Source: Streptomyces sp. NBC_00878 (GTDB taxonomy: Bacteria; Actinomycetota; Actinomycetes; Streptomycetales; Streptomycetaceae). Taken from it: 64,000 nt of DNA. Positions 1-8,181 of the stretch are shown piece by piece. The DNA is taken from the NCBI RefSeq assembly GCF_026341515.1, contig NZ_JAPEOK010000001.1, positions 8,866,001 to 8,930,000 of the forward strand, written 5' to 3'. The position numbers were made by a program, and so were the translations under genes. The notes below the pieces were generated by a model. It was not told where the DNA came from. It did not search any database and was given only the letters and a program-made list of their open reading frames with translations. How positions within the stretch are numbered: position 1 is the stretch's first letter; each line of letters opens with the position of its first letter.

Positions 1-2
1 CC

Positions 3-1418
3 TGGAACATCCTCCGCCAGACCGTCCAGACGCTGTTGGTCATGCCCAACGGCGGTGGCGACCCGGCGCCCGAGGCAGCCGAGGAGTGCGGCTTCACCGA
101 CTCGGGCAACGAGCGGTACGCGTGCACCCTGCGCAAGGACCTCAAGTTCTCGAACGGCGACGCGATCACCGCCGAGGACGTGAAGTTCTCCATCGACCGC
201 GCCCTGCGGATCAAGGCCGACAGTGGGGTCTTCGCGCTGCTGTCCACCGTCGACACCGTCGAGACCAAGGGCGACCGAGAGGTGATCTTCCACCTCAATA
301 GCGCGGACGCCACCTTCCCCTTCAAGCTGTCCACGCCGGTCGCGGGCATCGTCAACCCCGACGACTACGACAAGAACAAGCTGCGGGACGGCTTCGACGT
401 GAGCGGCTCCGGGCCGTACACCCTCAAGGCCGAGGCCAAGAACGACGAGATCGTCAAGGCCGTCTTCACCAAGAACCCCAACTACCAGGGGACTTCGGAG
501 CTGAAGAACGACAAGGTCGAGCTGCGTTCCTTCCAGAGCACCGACGCCATGGGCACCGCGCTCGACAAGGGCGACATCGACATGATGACCCGCACCATGT
601 CGCCCGCGCAGATCAAGAAGCTCCAGAACGACAAGGGCACCGACATCGACCTGATCGAGCAGCCCGGTCTGGAGATCCGCTACCTCGGCTTCAACACCAA
701 CGACCCGTCGGTGAAGACGAAGGCGGTCCGTCAGGCGATGGCCCAGGTCATCAACCGCGGCGAACTCACCTCGCAGGTGTACGGCTCCGGCGCCGACCCG
801 CTGTACTCCATGGTCCCGGCCACCGTCACCGGCCACGCCAACTCGTTCTTCAACAAGTACGGCGTCCCGAGCATCCCCAAGGCCAGGGACCTGCTGTCCG
901 CGGCGAGCATCCCCACACCGGTGGAGCTGACGCTGCACTACACGGACGACCACTACGGCCCGGCCACCAAGGAGGAGTTCGAGCTGCTCCAGAAGCAGCT
1001 GAACGACAGCGGCCTGTTCAAGGTGAAGATCAAGGGCGAGAACTGGGCGACGTTCCGCCCGAACGAGCAGAAGGGCGAGTACGAGGTCTACGGCATGGGC
1101 TGGTTCCCGGACTTCCCCGACGCCGACAACTACCTCGCGCCGTTCCTCGACAAGGACAACACGATCGGCTCGCCGTACGCGAACCCCGAGATCCGCACCA
1201 AGCTGATCCCCGACTCCCGCCGCGAGGCCGACCGGCTCAGCGCCTCGAAGAGCATCGAGGAGATCCAGAGCATCGTCGCCGACGACGTCCCGGTGCTGCC
1301 GCTGTGGCAGGGCAAGCAGTACATCGCCGCACAGGACGACATCACCGGCGCCGAGTACGCGCTCAACTCGTCCGCGACGCTCCAGCTGTGGGAGCTCGGC
1401 CGCGGAGTCAGCAGCTGA
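3..1418 (+). CDS. ABC transporter solute-binding protein, family 5 (5' end outside window)
   Basis: The reading frame is open from the first bases of the window, so the signal peptide and N-terminal lobe are missing. About 471 residues are present. They fit the extracellular oligopeptide/nickel-type solute-binding proteins (SBP_bac_5): the stretch LKFSNGDAITAEDVKFSIDRA is the usual 'F.dG..ltA.DV.fs..r' signature. It is followed by the cleft-forming region with GSGPYTLKA and, near the C-terminus, MGWFPDFPDADNYLAPF. In the family such proteins are lipid-anchored and deliver peptides or related solutes to a DppBC/OppBC-type permease. No permease or ATPase gene follows; a strong hairpin lies just after the stop, so any transporter partners are upstream of the window. 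The substrate cannot be deduced. Confidence 0.9.
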   Translation, partial: WNILRQTVQTLLVMPNGGGDPAPEAAEECGFTDSGNERYACTLRKDLKFSNGDAITAEDVKFSIDRALRIKADSGVFALLSTVDTVETKGDREVIFHLNSADATFPFKLSTPVAGIVNPDDYDKNKLRDGFDVSGSGPYTLKAEAKNDEIVKAVFTKNPNYQGTSELKNDKVELRSFQSTDAMGTALDKGDIDMMTRTMSPAQIKKLQNDKGTDIDLIEQPGLEIRYLGFNTNDPSVKTKAVRQAMAQVINRGELTSQVYGSGADPLYSMVPATVTGHANSFFNKYGVPSIPKARDLLSAASIPTPVELTLHYTDDHYGPATKEEFELLQKQLNDSGLFKVKIKGENWATFRPNEQKGEYEVYGMGWFPDFPDADNYLAPFLDKDNTIGSPYANPEIRTKLIPDSRREADRLSASKSIEEIQSIVADDVPVLPLWQGKQYIAAQDDITGAEYALNSSATLQLWELGRGVSS

Positions 1419-1451
1419 CATCGTCCGACCTCGTTCGGAATGGACACGCAG

Positions 1452-1484
1452 AACGGCCGCCCCCTCACAAAGGGGGCGGCCGTT
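1452..1484. terminator. Bidirectional intrinsic terminator between convergent genes
   Basis: A perfect 14-bp stem (1452-1465 with 1471-1484) closes a 5-nt loop and is followed by GTTTCTGTC. It lies between the solute-binding protein gene (+) and the response regulator (-), so it can serve both. Just beyond it (about 1528-1551) is a short TCTTGG tandem repeat of no evident function. Confidence 0.85.
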
Positions 1485-1582
1485 TCTGTCAGAGGTCTCG
1501 AGAGGTCCTCAAGACGTTCGGTGCGAGGTCTTGGTCTTGGTCTTGGTCTTGAGATGCCCTCAGAGGCCCGGTGCGGTGGCAC

Positions 1583-2254
1583 TCACTGCGCGCCGGGGCG
1601 CACCAGACCGCTCTCGTACGCGTACACCGCGGCCTGTACGCGGTCGCGCAGCCCCAGCTTGGTGAGGACGTGGCCCACGTGGGTCTTGACCGTCGTCTCG
1701 CTGACGAACAGATCGGCGGCGATCTCCGCGTTCGACAGCCCGCGGGCCACCAGCTTCAGCACCTCGACCTCGCGCTCGGTGAGCGTGTGGAGGGAGTCGG
1801 GCACCGGCTCGTCGCCCGAGGGCAGATGACTCGCGTACTTGTCGAGGAGCCGACGGGTGATGCTGGGCGCGAGCATGGCCTCACCGGAGGCCACCACACG
1901 GATCGCCTGCACCAGTTCGTTGGCGGGGGCGTCCTTGAGGAGGAAGCCGCTTGCGCCGGCGCGCAGCGCCTCCACGACGTACTCGTCGAGATCGAAGGTC
2001 GTCAGGACCAGCACCTTCGCCGGACCGTCCCGGCCGGGGCCGGTGATCTGCCGGGTCGCCTCGACCCCGTCCATCCGCGGCATGCGGATGTCCATCAGAA
2101 CCACATCGGGCTGCAGGGCCCGTACCTGATCGAGTGCCTGGAGACCGTCGCCGGCCTCGCCGACGACCGCGATGTCCTGCTCGGCCTCCAGGATCATCCG
2201 GAAGCCGGTACGCAGCAGGGGCTGGTCGTCGACCAATAGGACGCGGATGGCCAC
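1583..2254 (-). CDS. LuxR/NarL-family two-component response regulator
   Basis: The 223-residue protein has an N-terminal receiver domain (about 1-120) with the acidic pair DD at 9-10, the phosphoacceptor D55 in VVLMDIRMP, and a conserved Lys in FLLKDAP. The C-terminal LuxR-type helix-turn-helix (about 155-215) contains LTEREVEVLKLVARGLSN and SETTVKTHV. The length is normal for the NarL/FixJ class, which acts as a phosphorylation-dependent DNA-binding regulator. GTG at 2254 is the start, directly before MAIRVLLVDD. Such regulators usually pair with an adjacent HisKA_3 kinase. None is next to it here (the upstream neighbour is the RecB-like nuclease gene), so its kinase is unknown. Confidence 0.93.
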   Translation of the reverse strand: MAIRVLLVDDQPLLRTGFRMILEAEQDIAVVGEAGDGLQALDQVRALQPDVVLMDIRMPRMDGVEATRQITGPGRDGPAKVLVLTTFDLDEYVVEALRAGASGFLLKDAPANELVQAIRVVASGEAMLAPSITRRLLDKYASHLPSGDEPVPDSLHTLTEREVEVLKLVARGLSNAEIAADLFVSETTVKTHVGHVLTKLGLRDRVQAAVYAYESGLVRPGAQ

Positions 2255-2395
2255 GTAAGTCTCCTTCGTTAGTCCGGCCCCATTCTGCCCTGCTCGGCAC
2301 CGCCGGACTCGGGCGCCCTCACGGGGACGACTTCGCGCCCCCGGAGCCGCCCCCTGACTCTCGGCAGAGCCCGACGCCGACTCCTACTCCGGCTC

Positions 2396-3958
2396 CTACT
2401 CGGGCTCCGGCTCCGCCAGGCGTACCGGCAGCGGATACGGCGGGGGAGTGCCGCCGAATTCCGGACACACGGACTGGTGGTCGCACCAGCCGCAGAGCTT
2501 GGTGGGCCGCGGTCGCCAGTCACCGGTCTCGGTGGCGAGCCGGATCGCGTCCCACAGCGAGTGCAGCTTGCGCTCGACGCGCTCCAGGTCGGCGGGCACC
2601 GGGTCGTACGTGAGGACGTCGCCGCTGCCCAGGTAGACGAGCTGGAGGCGGCGCGGGACGACCTGCTTCAGCCGCCAGACCACGAGTGCGTAGAACTTCA
2701 TCTGGAACAGGGCGCCCTCCGCATACTGGGGGCGCGGGGCCTTGCCCGTCTTGTAGTCGACGATCCGCACCTCGCCGGTCGGTGCCACGTCCACTCGGTC
2801 GATGATGCCGCGCAGCTTCAGGCCCGAGTCGAGCTGGGCCTCCACGAACAGCTCACGCTCGGCCGGTTCGAGACGGGTCGGGTCCTCCAGGGTGAACCAG
2901 CGCTCGACCAGCTGCTCCGCCTCGGTGAGCCAGCGCGCCAGCCGCTCGCCCGCCGCCTTCTCGTCGGAGTCCGCGAACAGCTCGGCAAGCTCCGGCTTGG
3001 CCTGGCGCAGCCGGTCCCACTGCCCGGGGATCAGCGACTTCGCGCGCGGCGCGGTCCGCTCGGCGGCCGGCGCGTCGAAGAGCCGCTCCAGCACCGCGTG
3101 CACCAACGTGCCCCGCGTAGCCGCCTCACTCGGCTTCTCGGGCAACTTGTCGATCACCCGGAAGCGGTACAGCAACGGACACTGCATAAAGTCCCCGGCA
3201 CGCGAGGGCGACAACGAGACGGGGGCCGCGGGAACCACGACGCGAGCGACCGCCGTGAGGGCGTCGGCTTGGGCGGCGATGCCTGCGACCTCGCCCGCGG
3301 GGGCGCCCGCCCGCGACCCCACGGCATCGGCCGACCGGCCGGGGGCGCCACCGGCCGGGCCCTCCGCTGCTCGGGCGGACTCGCTGTCCGCGTCCGCCGG
3401 CCCGGCTGCCGTGCGGGCGGACTGAGCTGCCCTGGCATCGGCGGACTCGCCGCCCGAGCCCGCCAGTGCGGCTGCGGTGTCGGTGGGTGAAGCCTTCACG
3501 GTGTGGGTGGGTTCGCCGTTCGTGTCCGCCGGCCCGGCTGCCGTGCTGGCGGACCGAGTCGCCCCGGCTTCGGTGGGCCGGGTCCCGGTGCCCGCCGTCT
3601 TGGCTCCCGGGCCCACAGGGCGCGCCGCCACGACTCCCTCGGGCTCGTCCTCCGTACCTACGGCCTTCGCGGCCACTAAGTTCGCGGGCTCGGCGGCCGG
3701 GCCTACCGACTGCGGCGCCACGGCCCCGGTCGGCCGGGCCGCTGGGCCGACGGGCGTCGAGGTCACGGCATCCGCCGACCCGACGTCGGTGCCCGGCGGC
3801 TCCGCCGGTGCGTCGGCGGGCTGTGGCACCGAGGCACCGGCCCGGTCGGCCGCAGCGTCGGCCGGACCCCGGGGCGCCACGTCCACGGGCTCGGCCGAGG
3901 TGCCCGTCGGCTCGCCTTGAGGGCCCGCCTGCGGGACACCGTCGGTGCTGGATTCCAT
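2396..3958 (-). CDS. RecB-family exonuclease (PD-(D/E)XK, Fe-S type) with long low-complexity N-terminus
   Basis: The C-terminal ~280 residues form a RecB-like nuclease. The motifs are SRAGDFMQCPLLYRFRVID with a first cysteine, RGTLVHAVLERLF, the catalytic GIIDRVDV...VRIVDYKTGKAP (D-x(n)-D-Y-K), and a C-terminal KLCGWCDHQSVCPEF. Together these give the four-cysteine 4Fe-4S pattern of AddB/Cas4-like nucleases. ATG at 3958 is preferred because translation upstream of it looks unlike protein. The ~240 residues before the nuclease are an Ala/Pro/Thr/Gly-rich, repetitive, probably disordered tail that shorter family members lack. The family processes DNA ends; the partner is unknown. The gene is divergent from the M50 protease gene. 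Confidence 0.88.
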   Translation of the reverse strand: MESSTDGVPQAGPQGEPTGTSAEPVDVAPRGPADAAADRAGASVPQPADAPAEPPGTDVGSADAVTSTPVGPAARPTGAVAPQSVGPAAEPANLVAAKAVGTEDEPEGVVAARPVGPGAKTAGTGTRPTEAGATRSASTAAGPADTNGEPTHTVKASPTDTAAALAGSGGESADARAAQSARTAAGPADADSESARAAEGPAGGAPGRSADAVGSRAGAPAGEVAGIAAQADALTAVARVVVPAAPVSLSPSRAGDFMQCPLLYRFRVIDKLPEKPSEAATRGTLVHAVLERLFDAPAAERTAPRAKSLIPGQWDRLRQAKPELAELFADSDEKAAGERLARWLTEAEQLVERWFTLEDPTRLEPAERELFVEAQLDSGLKLRGIIDRVDVAPTGEVRIVDYKTGKAPRPQYAEGALFQMKFYALVVWRLKQVVPRRLQLVYLGSGDVLTYDPVPADLERVERKLHSLWDAIRLATETGDWRPRPTKLCGWCDHQSVCPEFGGTPPPYPLPVRLAEPEPE

Positions 3959-4143
3959 GACGACAGACCTTACGGCCCGCCACTGACAGTGCGACACACG
4001 GTGACCTGCGCGCCGCGCGCCACGGCACGGGAAACAGAGGGGGTGCCGGGGCCGAACGCGACGCGACGGCCGCATACCATCGACCACAGGACCTCTCGCC
4101 GTGCATGATCGCGAGCGGGAGACGCGTCGAACGAGGGGACATC

Positions 4144-5772
4144 GTGGACGAGAGCGGCGGGAGCGGGCAGCCGCGATCCGGCACGGACGAGGCGGACGAG
4201 CACCGCACGGGTCAGCCGCGCCCCGGCGATCCGGCCACCTCGACGGCCCGGCCGCACTCCGACGAGGAGCCGCACGACGCCGCCACCCCGGAGAAACCCG
4301 AGCCGGAGGCCGGCACGGGAGCCGGGCACCCGGTCAGGAGCCCGGAAAACGAGGAAACCTCGGGAACCCCGAGCACCCCGGGAACCGCTAGTACTCCAGG
4401 AACCGCTGGGACTTCGGCAGACGGTCAGTCCCGAGACGAACGGGCTGACTCGCCTCCGGCCGACCTGCGGAAGGCTCCCACCCCGCCGACCACCCCCGAC
4501 CCTCGGTCCGACGACCACGCGCCCCGGCAGCCCCACGACTCCCACCGCTCCGAGGCACACACCCCGCCCCCGGGACGCTCCTCCAGGCGCAAGAAGGGCT
4601 CCGCTGCCAGGCGCGGCAAGGAACCGGGCGGCGGTCTGCTCATGGGGCGCCCGTTCGGCGTCCCCGTGTACGTGGCGCCCAGCTGGTTCCTCGTCGCCGC
4701 ACTCATCACCTGGGTCTTCGGCGGCCAGCTCGACCGCGTCCTGCCCGAACTCGGCATGGCCCGCTACCTCGTCTCCCTCTTCTTCGCGGTCGCCTTCTAC
4801 GCCTCCGTACTCGTCCACGAACTGGCCCACACCGTCGCCGCCCTGCGCTTCGGACTGCCGGTACGTCGCATCCAGCTGCAGTTCTTCGGCGGCGTCTCGG
4901 AGATCGAGAAGGAATCCGAGACTCCCGGCCGCGAGTTCGTCCTCGCCTTCGTCGGCCCACTGCTCTCGCTGGTACTCGCCGGCCTCTTCTACCTCCCCCT
5001 GCAGATCGTCGAACCGGGCACCGTCCCCGGCGTCCTGCTGGCCGGCCTGATGATCTCGAACCTCATCGTCGCCGCGTTCAACCTGCTCCCAGGCCTGCCC
5101 CTAGACGGCGGCCGGATGCTCCGGGCCGTCGTCTGGAAGATCACCGGCAAGCCGATGAGCGGCACGATCGCCGCAGCCTGGGTCGGCCGCGCCCTCGCGA
5201 TCTCCGTGCTCGTCGGACTGCCCCTGCTCACCCAGTCCGGGGCGCTCGGCACCGACGCCGAGGACATCGGCGGCATGGACACCGTCATGGACGCCCTGCT
5301 CGCCGCGATCCTGGCCGCGATCATCTGGACCGGCGCCGGGAACAGCCTCCGCATGGCCCGCCTGCGCGAACACCTGCCCGAGCTGAGGGCCCGTGCCCTC
5401 ACCCGCCGCGCGGTGCCCGTGGAGACCGACACCCCGCTCTCCGAAGCGCTGCGCCGCGCCAACGACGCGGGCGCCCGCGCCCTGGTCGTGGTCGACGCCG
5501 AGGGCGAACCCCTCTCGCTCGTCCGCGAGGCCGCCATCGTCGGCGTACCGGAACACCGCCGCCCCTGGGTCGTCGTCAGCGGCCTCGCCCAGGACCTGAC
5601 GGACGGCATGCGGGTCTCCGCCGAACTGGCCGGCGAGGACCTCCTCGACACCCTCCGAGCGACCCCCGCGACCGAGTACCTGGTGGTGGAGGAGTCCGGC
5701 GAGATCTATGGAGTCCTCTCGGCGGCGGACGTGGAACGCGCCTTCGTGAAGGCGATGGCCAGGCCCTCCTGA
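4144..5772 (+). CDS. M50 site-2-type metalloprotease with C-terminal CBS region
   Basis: This is an integral-membrane zinc protease. The catalytic motif HELAH lies in VLVHELAHTVAALRFG and the third ligand in LLPGLPLDGGRML, the N-x2-P-x2-P-L-D-G-G signature of site-2 proteases. About six hydrophobic segments span the middle, and residues after about 410 look like a CBS pair (PVETDTPLSEALRRAN and TEYLVVEESGEIYGVLS). The family cleaves transmembrane substrates such as anti-sigma factors. The first ~165 residues are Pro/Thr/Ser/Glu-rich and probably disordered. GTG 4144, with AGGGGA just upstream, is preferred over ATG 4105. The gene runs directly into trmI, as is common near actinobacterial proteasome loci. 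Confidence 0.9.
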   Translation: MDESGGSGQPRSGTDEADEHRTGQPRPGDPATSTARPHSDEEPHDAATPEKPEPEAGTGAGHPVRSPENEETSGTPSTPGTASTPGTAGTSADGQSRDERADSPPADLRKAPTPPTTPDPRSDDHAPRQPHDSHRSEAHTPPPGRSSRRKKGSAARRGKEPGGGLLMGRPFGVPVYVAPSWFLVAALITWVFGGQLDRVLPELGMARYLVSLFFAVAFYASVLVHELAHTVAALRFGLPVRRIQLQFFGGVSEIEKESETPGREFVLAFVGPLLSLVLAGLFYLPLQIVEPGTVPGVLLAGLMISNLIVAAFNLLPGLPLDGGRMLRAVVWKITGKPMSGTIAAAWVGRALAISVLVGLPLLTQSGALGTDAEDIGGMDTVMDALLAAILAAIIWTGAGNSLRMARLREHLPELRARALTRRAVPVETDTPLSEALRRANDAGARALVVVDAEGEPLSLVREAAIVGVPEHRRPWVVVSGLAQDLTDGMRVSAELAGEDLLDTLRATPATEYLVVEESGEIYGVLSAADVERAFVKAMARPS

Positions 5773-5833
5773 AGGCGATGGCGGGGCCCTCCTGGTGGTC
5801 GGCGGGCCCCGGTGGGACCGGTAGGCTGTTCAC

Positions 5834-6736
5834 ATGTCCGAACCGACCGGTGCCGCCCGCCGACGCGGGCCCTTCAAGGTCGGGGACCAGGTTCAGCTGA
5901 CCGACCCCAAGGGCCGCCACTACACGTTCACGCTCGAAGCGGGGAAGAACTTCCACACCCACAAGGGTTCCTTCCCGCACGACGAACTGATCGGCGCTCC
6001 CGAGGGCAGCGTGGTCCGCACCACGGGGAACGTCGCCTATCTGGCGTTGCGCCCCCTGCTCCCCGACTATGTCCTGTCCATGCCCCGCGGCGCCGCCGTG
6101 GTCTACCCCAAGGACGCGGGACAGATCCTGTCCTTCGCCGACATCTTCCCCGGCGCACGCGTCGTGGAAGCCGGCGTGGGCTCCGGCTCGCTCAGCAGTT
6201 TCCTGCTGCGCGCCATCGGCGACCAGGGCATGCTGCACTCGTACGAGCGCCGCGCGGACTTCGCCGAGATCGCCCAGCAGAACGTGGAGCGCTACTTCGG
6301 CGGCCCGCACCCCGCCTGGCAGCTCACCGTCGGCGACCTCCAGGACAACCTCAGCGACACCGAGGTCGACCGCGTCATCCTCGACATGCTCGCCCCCTGG
6401 GAGTGCCTGGAGGCCGTCTCCAAGGCGCTCGTTCCCGGCGGCATCCTCTGCTGCTACGTGGCGACCACCACCCAGCTCGCGCGGACCGTCGAGTCCATCC
6501 GCGAGATCGGCTGCTTCAACGAGCCGACCGCCTGGGAGTCGATGATCCGCAACTGGCACATCGAGGGCCTGGCCGTCCGCCCCGACCACCGGATGATCGG
6601 GCACACCGGCTTCCTGCTCACCGCCCGCCGCCTTGCCGACGGCGTCGAGCCGCCCATGCGCCGCCGCCGCCCCGCCAAGGGCGCGTACGGCGACGACTAC
6701 GCGGGTCCGAACGCCGACGGAGGCGTCGGCCGCTGA
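5834..6736 (+). CDS. trmI: tRNA (adenine(58)-N1)-methyltransferase TrmI
   Basis: The 300-residue protein contains the class I SAM-binding motif VVEAGVGSGSLSSFLLRAIG (about 105-124) after the small N-terminal beta domain of this family (GDQVQLTDPKGRHYTFTL). DRVILDMLAPWE, with its catalytic-region acidic residue, and a C-terminal MIGHTGFLLTARRLA complete the pattern. It resembles mycobacterial Rv2118c, which makes m1A58 in the T-loop of tRNA as a homotetramer using S-adenosylmethionine. ATG 5834 follows the protease stop by 61 nt. The gene is usually found beside the Pup-proteasome locus. A strong terminator follows. Confidence 0.95.
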   Translation: MSEPTGAARRRGPFKVGDQVQLTDPKGRHYTFTLEAGKNFHTHKGSFPHDELIGAPEGSVVRTTGNVAYLALRPLLPDYVLSMPRGAAVVYPKDAGQILSFADIFPGARVVEAGVGSGSLSSFLLRAIGDQGMLHSYERRADFAEIAQQNVERYFGGPHPAWQLTVGDLQDNLSDTEVDRVILDMLAPWECLEAVSKALVPGGILCCYVATTTQLARTVESIREIGCFNEPTAWESMIRNWHIEGLAVRPDHRMIGHTGFLLTARRLADGVEPPMRRRRPAKGAYGDDYAGPNADGGVGR

Positions 6737-6790
6737 CCGGCTCAGGCGCCGGCCGCCGTGGCGGCCCTGTGCCGCGTACAACGCTCAAGC

Positions 6791-6841
6791 GTCGTGGCCG
6801 AGTTCCCGGAAGCACCTAGGGAACTCGGCCACGACGTTTTT
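6791..6841 (+). terminator. Strong intrinsic terminator after trmI
   Basis: A 17-bp perfect stem (6791-6807 with 6819-6835) with an 11-nt loop is followed by GTTTTTT. Confidence 0.9.
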
Positions 6842-6861
6842 TCCCTTGTCTGTTCGCCTGA

Positions 6862-6919
6862 CAGTTCACCAGAACCAGGGTCTCCACCGTCAGTTCACCA
6901 GAACCAGGGACCCCACCGT
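6862..6919 (+). repeat. Two 29-bp direct repeats upstream of secreted-protein gene
   Basis: CAGTTCACCAGAACCAGGG occurs at 6862 and again at 6891; each is followed by a 10-nt tail ending CCACCGT, making two head-to-tail 29-bp units that differ at two positions. The array lies between the trmI terminator and the 6992 gene. A promoter-proximal operator or recent duplication are both possible. Confidence 0.75.
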
Positions 6920-6991
6920 TCCCTCGCGATGTGACGTGTGGCACCATGCTGGCCACCCCACCGGCACAGCCCTCACAGGAGACACTTCCTA

Positions 6992-7567
6992 GTGCAGCAA
7001 TCCGCCGTCCCGGAACTGGCACACACGCACACCCGCCCGATCCACTGGCTGGCCACGGCAACCGCCCTCGCCGGGGTGGTCGCGGTCTCCGGCTTCCTGC
7101 AACCCGACCGGGCCACCGCCGCCCAGCACGGCTCCGAGGGAAAGACGGCTCCGGCCGCCGTGGCGGCCCCCGACCCGGCCGGCGTCGACTTCCCGATCGA
7201 GTGCGGCCCCACCAAGGCCGTCGTCCAGAAACGTGCCTCCGGCGACCTCGACGGCGACGGCCGGCCCGAAACGGTCGCCGTGGTCCGCTGCGAGGCCGGC
7301 TCCGGCACCCCGCCCAGCGGTGTCTACGTCCTCACGCGGGCCGAGGACGACCCGAGGGCCCGAGTCGTCGCCACCCTGGTCGACCCGAAGGAACGTCTGA
7401 GCGTCACGGACTTCACCGTCCGCGACGCCACGATCACCGTGACCCTCCTCGGCTACTCGTCGCGCGACGTACCGAGTTGCTGCCCGGACGTGACCGACCG
7501 CGCCAAGTGGCAGTGGAAGAACGGCGCGTTCGTCCGCTCGACCCCGTCCGGGGCGCACAGCGTGTGA
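6992..7567 (+). CDS. Putative secreted/membrane-anchored protein, unknown function
   Basis: From GTG 6992 the product is 191 residues. A hydrophobic segment at about residues 15-34 (IHWLATATALAGVVAVSGFL) suggests a signal peptide or anchor. There is no lipobox cysteine. The mature part contains SGDLDGDGRPETVAVV, an Asp/Gly-rich calcium-loop-like motif as in FG-GAP/VCBS repeats, and a paired cysteine in DVPSCCPDVTDRAKWQWK. The family is found in actinobacteria but I cannot assign a function. An in-frame GTG at 6938 would add 18 basic residues; the GGAG sequence about 10 nt before 6992 favours the shorter form. It is convergent with the ferredoxin gene. Confidence 0.7.
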   Translation: MQQSAVPELAHTHTRPIHWLATATALAGVVAVSGFLQPDRATAAQHGSEGKTAPAAVAAPDPAGVDFPIECGPTKAVVQKRASGDLDGDGRPETVAVVRCEAGSGTPPSGVYVLTRAEDDPRARVVATLVDPKERLSVTDFTVRDATITVTLLGYSSRDVPSCCPDVTDRAKWQWKNGAFVRSTPSGAHSV

Positions 7568-7622
7568 GAAGAAAGACAGACGTCGGAAATCGGACAGATT
7601 ATTACGCGGGGTGGCCGCCAGG

Positions 7623-7928
7623 TCACTCCGCGTCGGGGCCGTAGACCTCGACGCTGTCCGAAACCCGACGCACATGGATGCAGTCGCCCGGACACTCCTT
7701 GGCGGAGTCGGCCACATCCCGCAGAAGCGTCAGGGGTACGGGCGTTGTGGCGCCCGGGGCCTGCAGAAGTTCGTCCCCGGAGCTCTTCACGTAGGCCAGG
7801 CCGTCGATGTCCAGCTCGAAGACCTCGGGGGCGTACTGGACGCAGATGCCGTCGCCCGTACAGAGATCCTGGTCGATCCAGACCTCAAGCGCCTCGCCGT
7901 CGACTCCGGCCTCCTGCTGCACGGTCAT
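7623..7928 (-). CDS. Ferredoxin, 3Fe-4S/4Fe-4S single-cluster actinobacterial type
   Basis: The 101-residue acidic protein carries the cluster-binding pattern DLCTGDGICVQYAPEVF (Cys-x5-Cys) and a C-terminal KECPGDCIHV. This matches small soluble ferredoxins that pass electrons to P450s and other oxidoreductases. ATG 7928 is chosen because GGCAGGAG lies directly upstream and the conserved region begins soon after; the longer upstream frame is not protein-like. The gene is divergent from arc, a common arrangement at Streptomyces proteasome loci, but no role for it in protein degradation is established. Candidate partners within this window are the two P450s at 39-46 kb. Confidence 0.92.
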   Translation of the reverse strand: MTVQQEAGVDGEALEVWIDQDLCTGDGICVQYAPEVFELDIDGLAYVKSSGDELLQAPGATTPVPLTLLRDVADSAKECPGDCIHVRRVSDSVEVYGPDAE

Positions 7929-8181
7929 TTCTCCTGCCGTTTCCTGTGCCGAGTGGTCCGAAGGCTGGGGAATCAGGCCAGCTCTGACGGGTGTTGAACA
8001 CTTCGACCCTACCTCCGTCGGCTTCCCAACCACGTTGTGTGGGTATTCCCCTGGCGTGAGGGAGAGCGCAAGGGTGAAGATCGGACACACCTCGACCGTC
8101 TTTGTGATCTAGGGGTTTCAATCGACACCCACCCAGGTAGGGTCTGGAAGCGTCCAGCTCCCCTTGGAGGAGGTGAGGACC

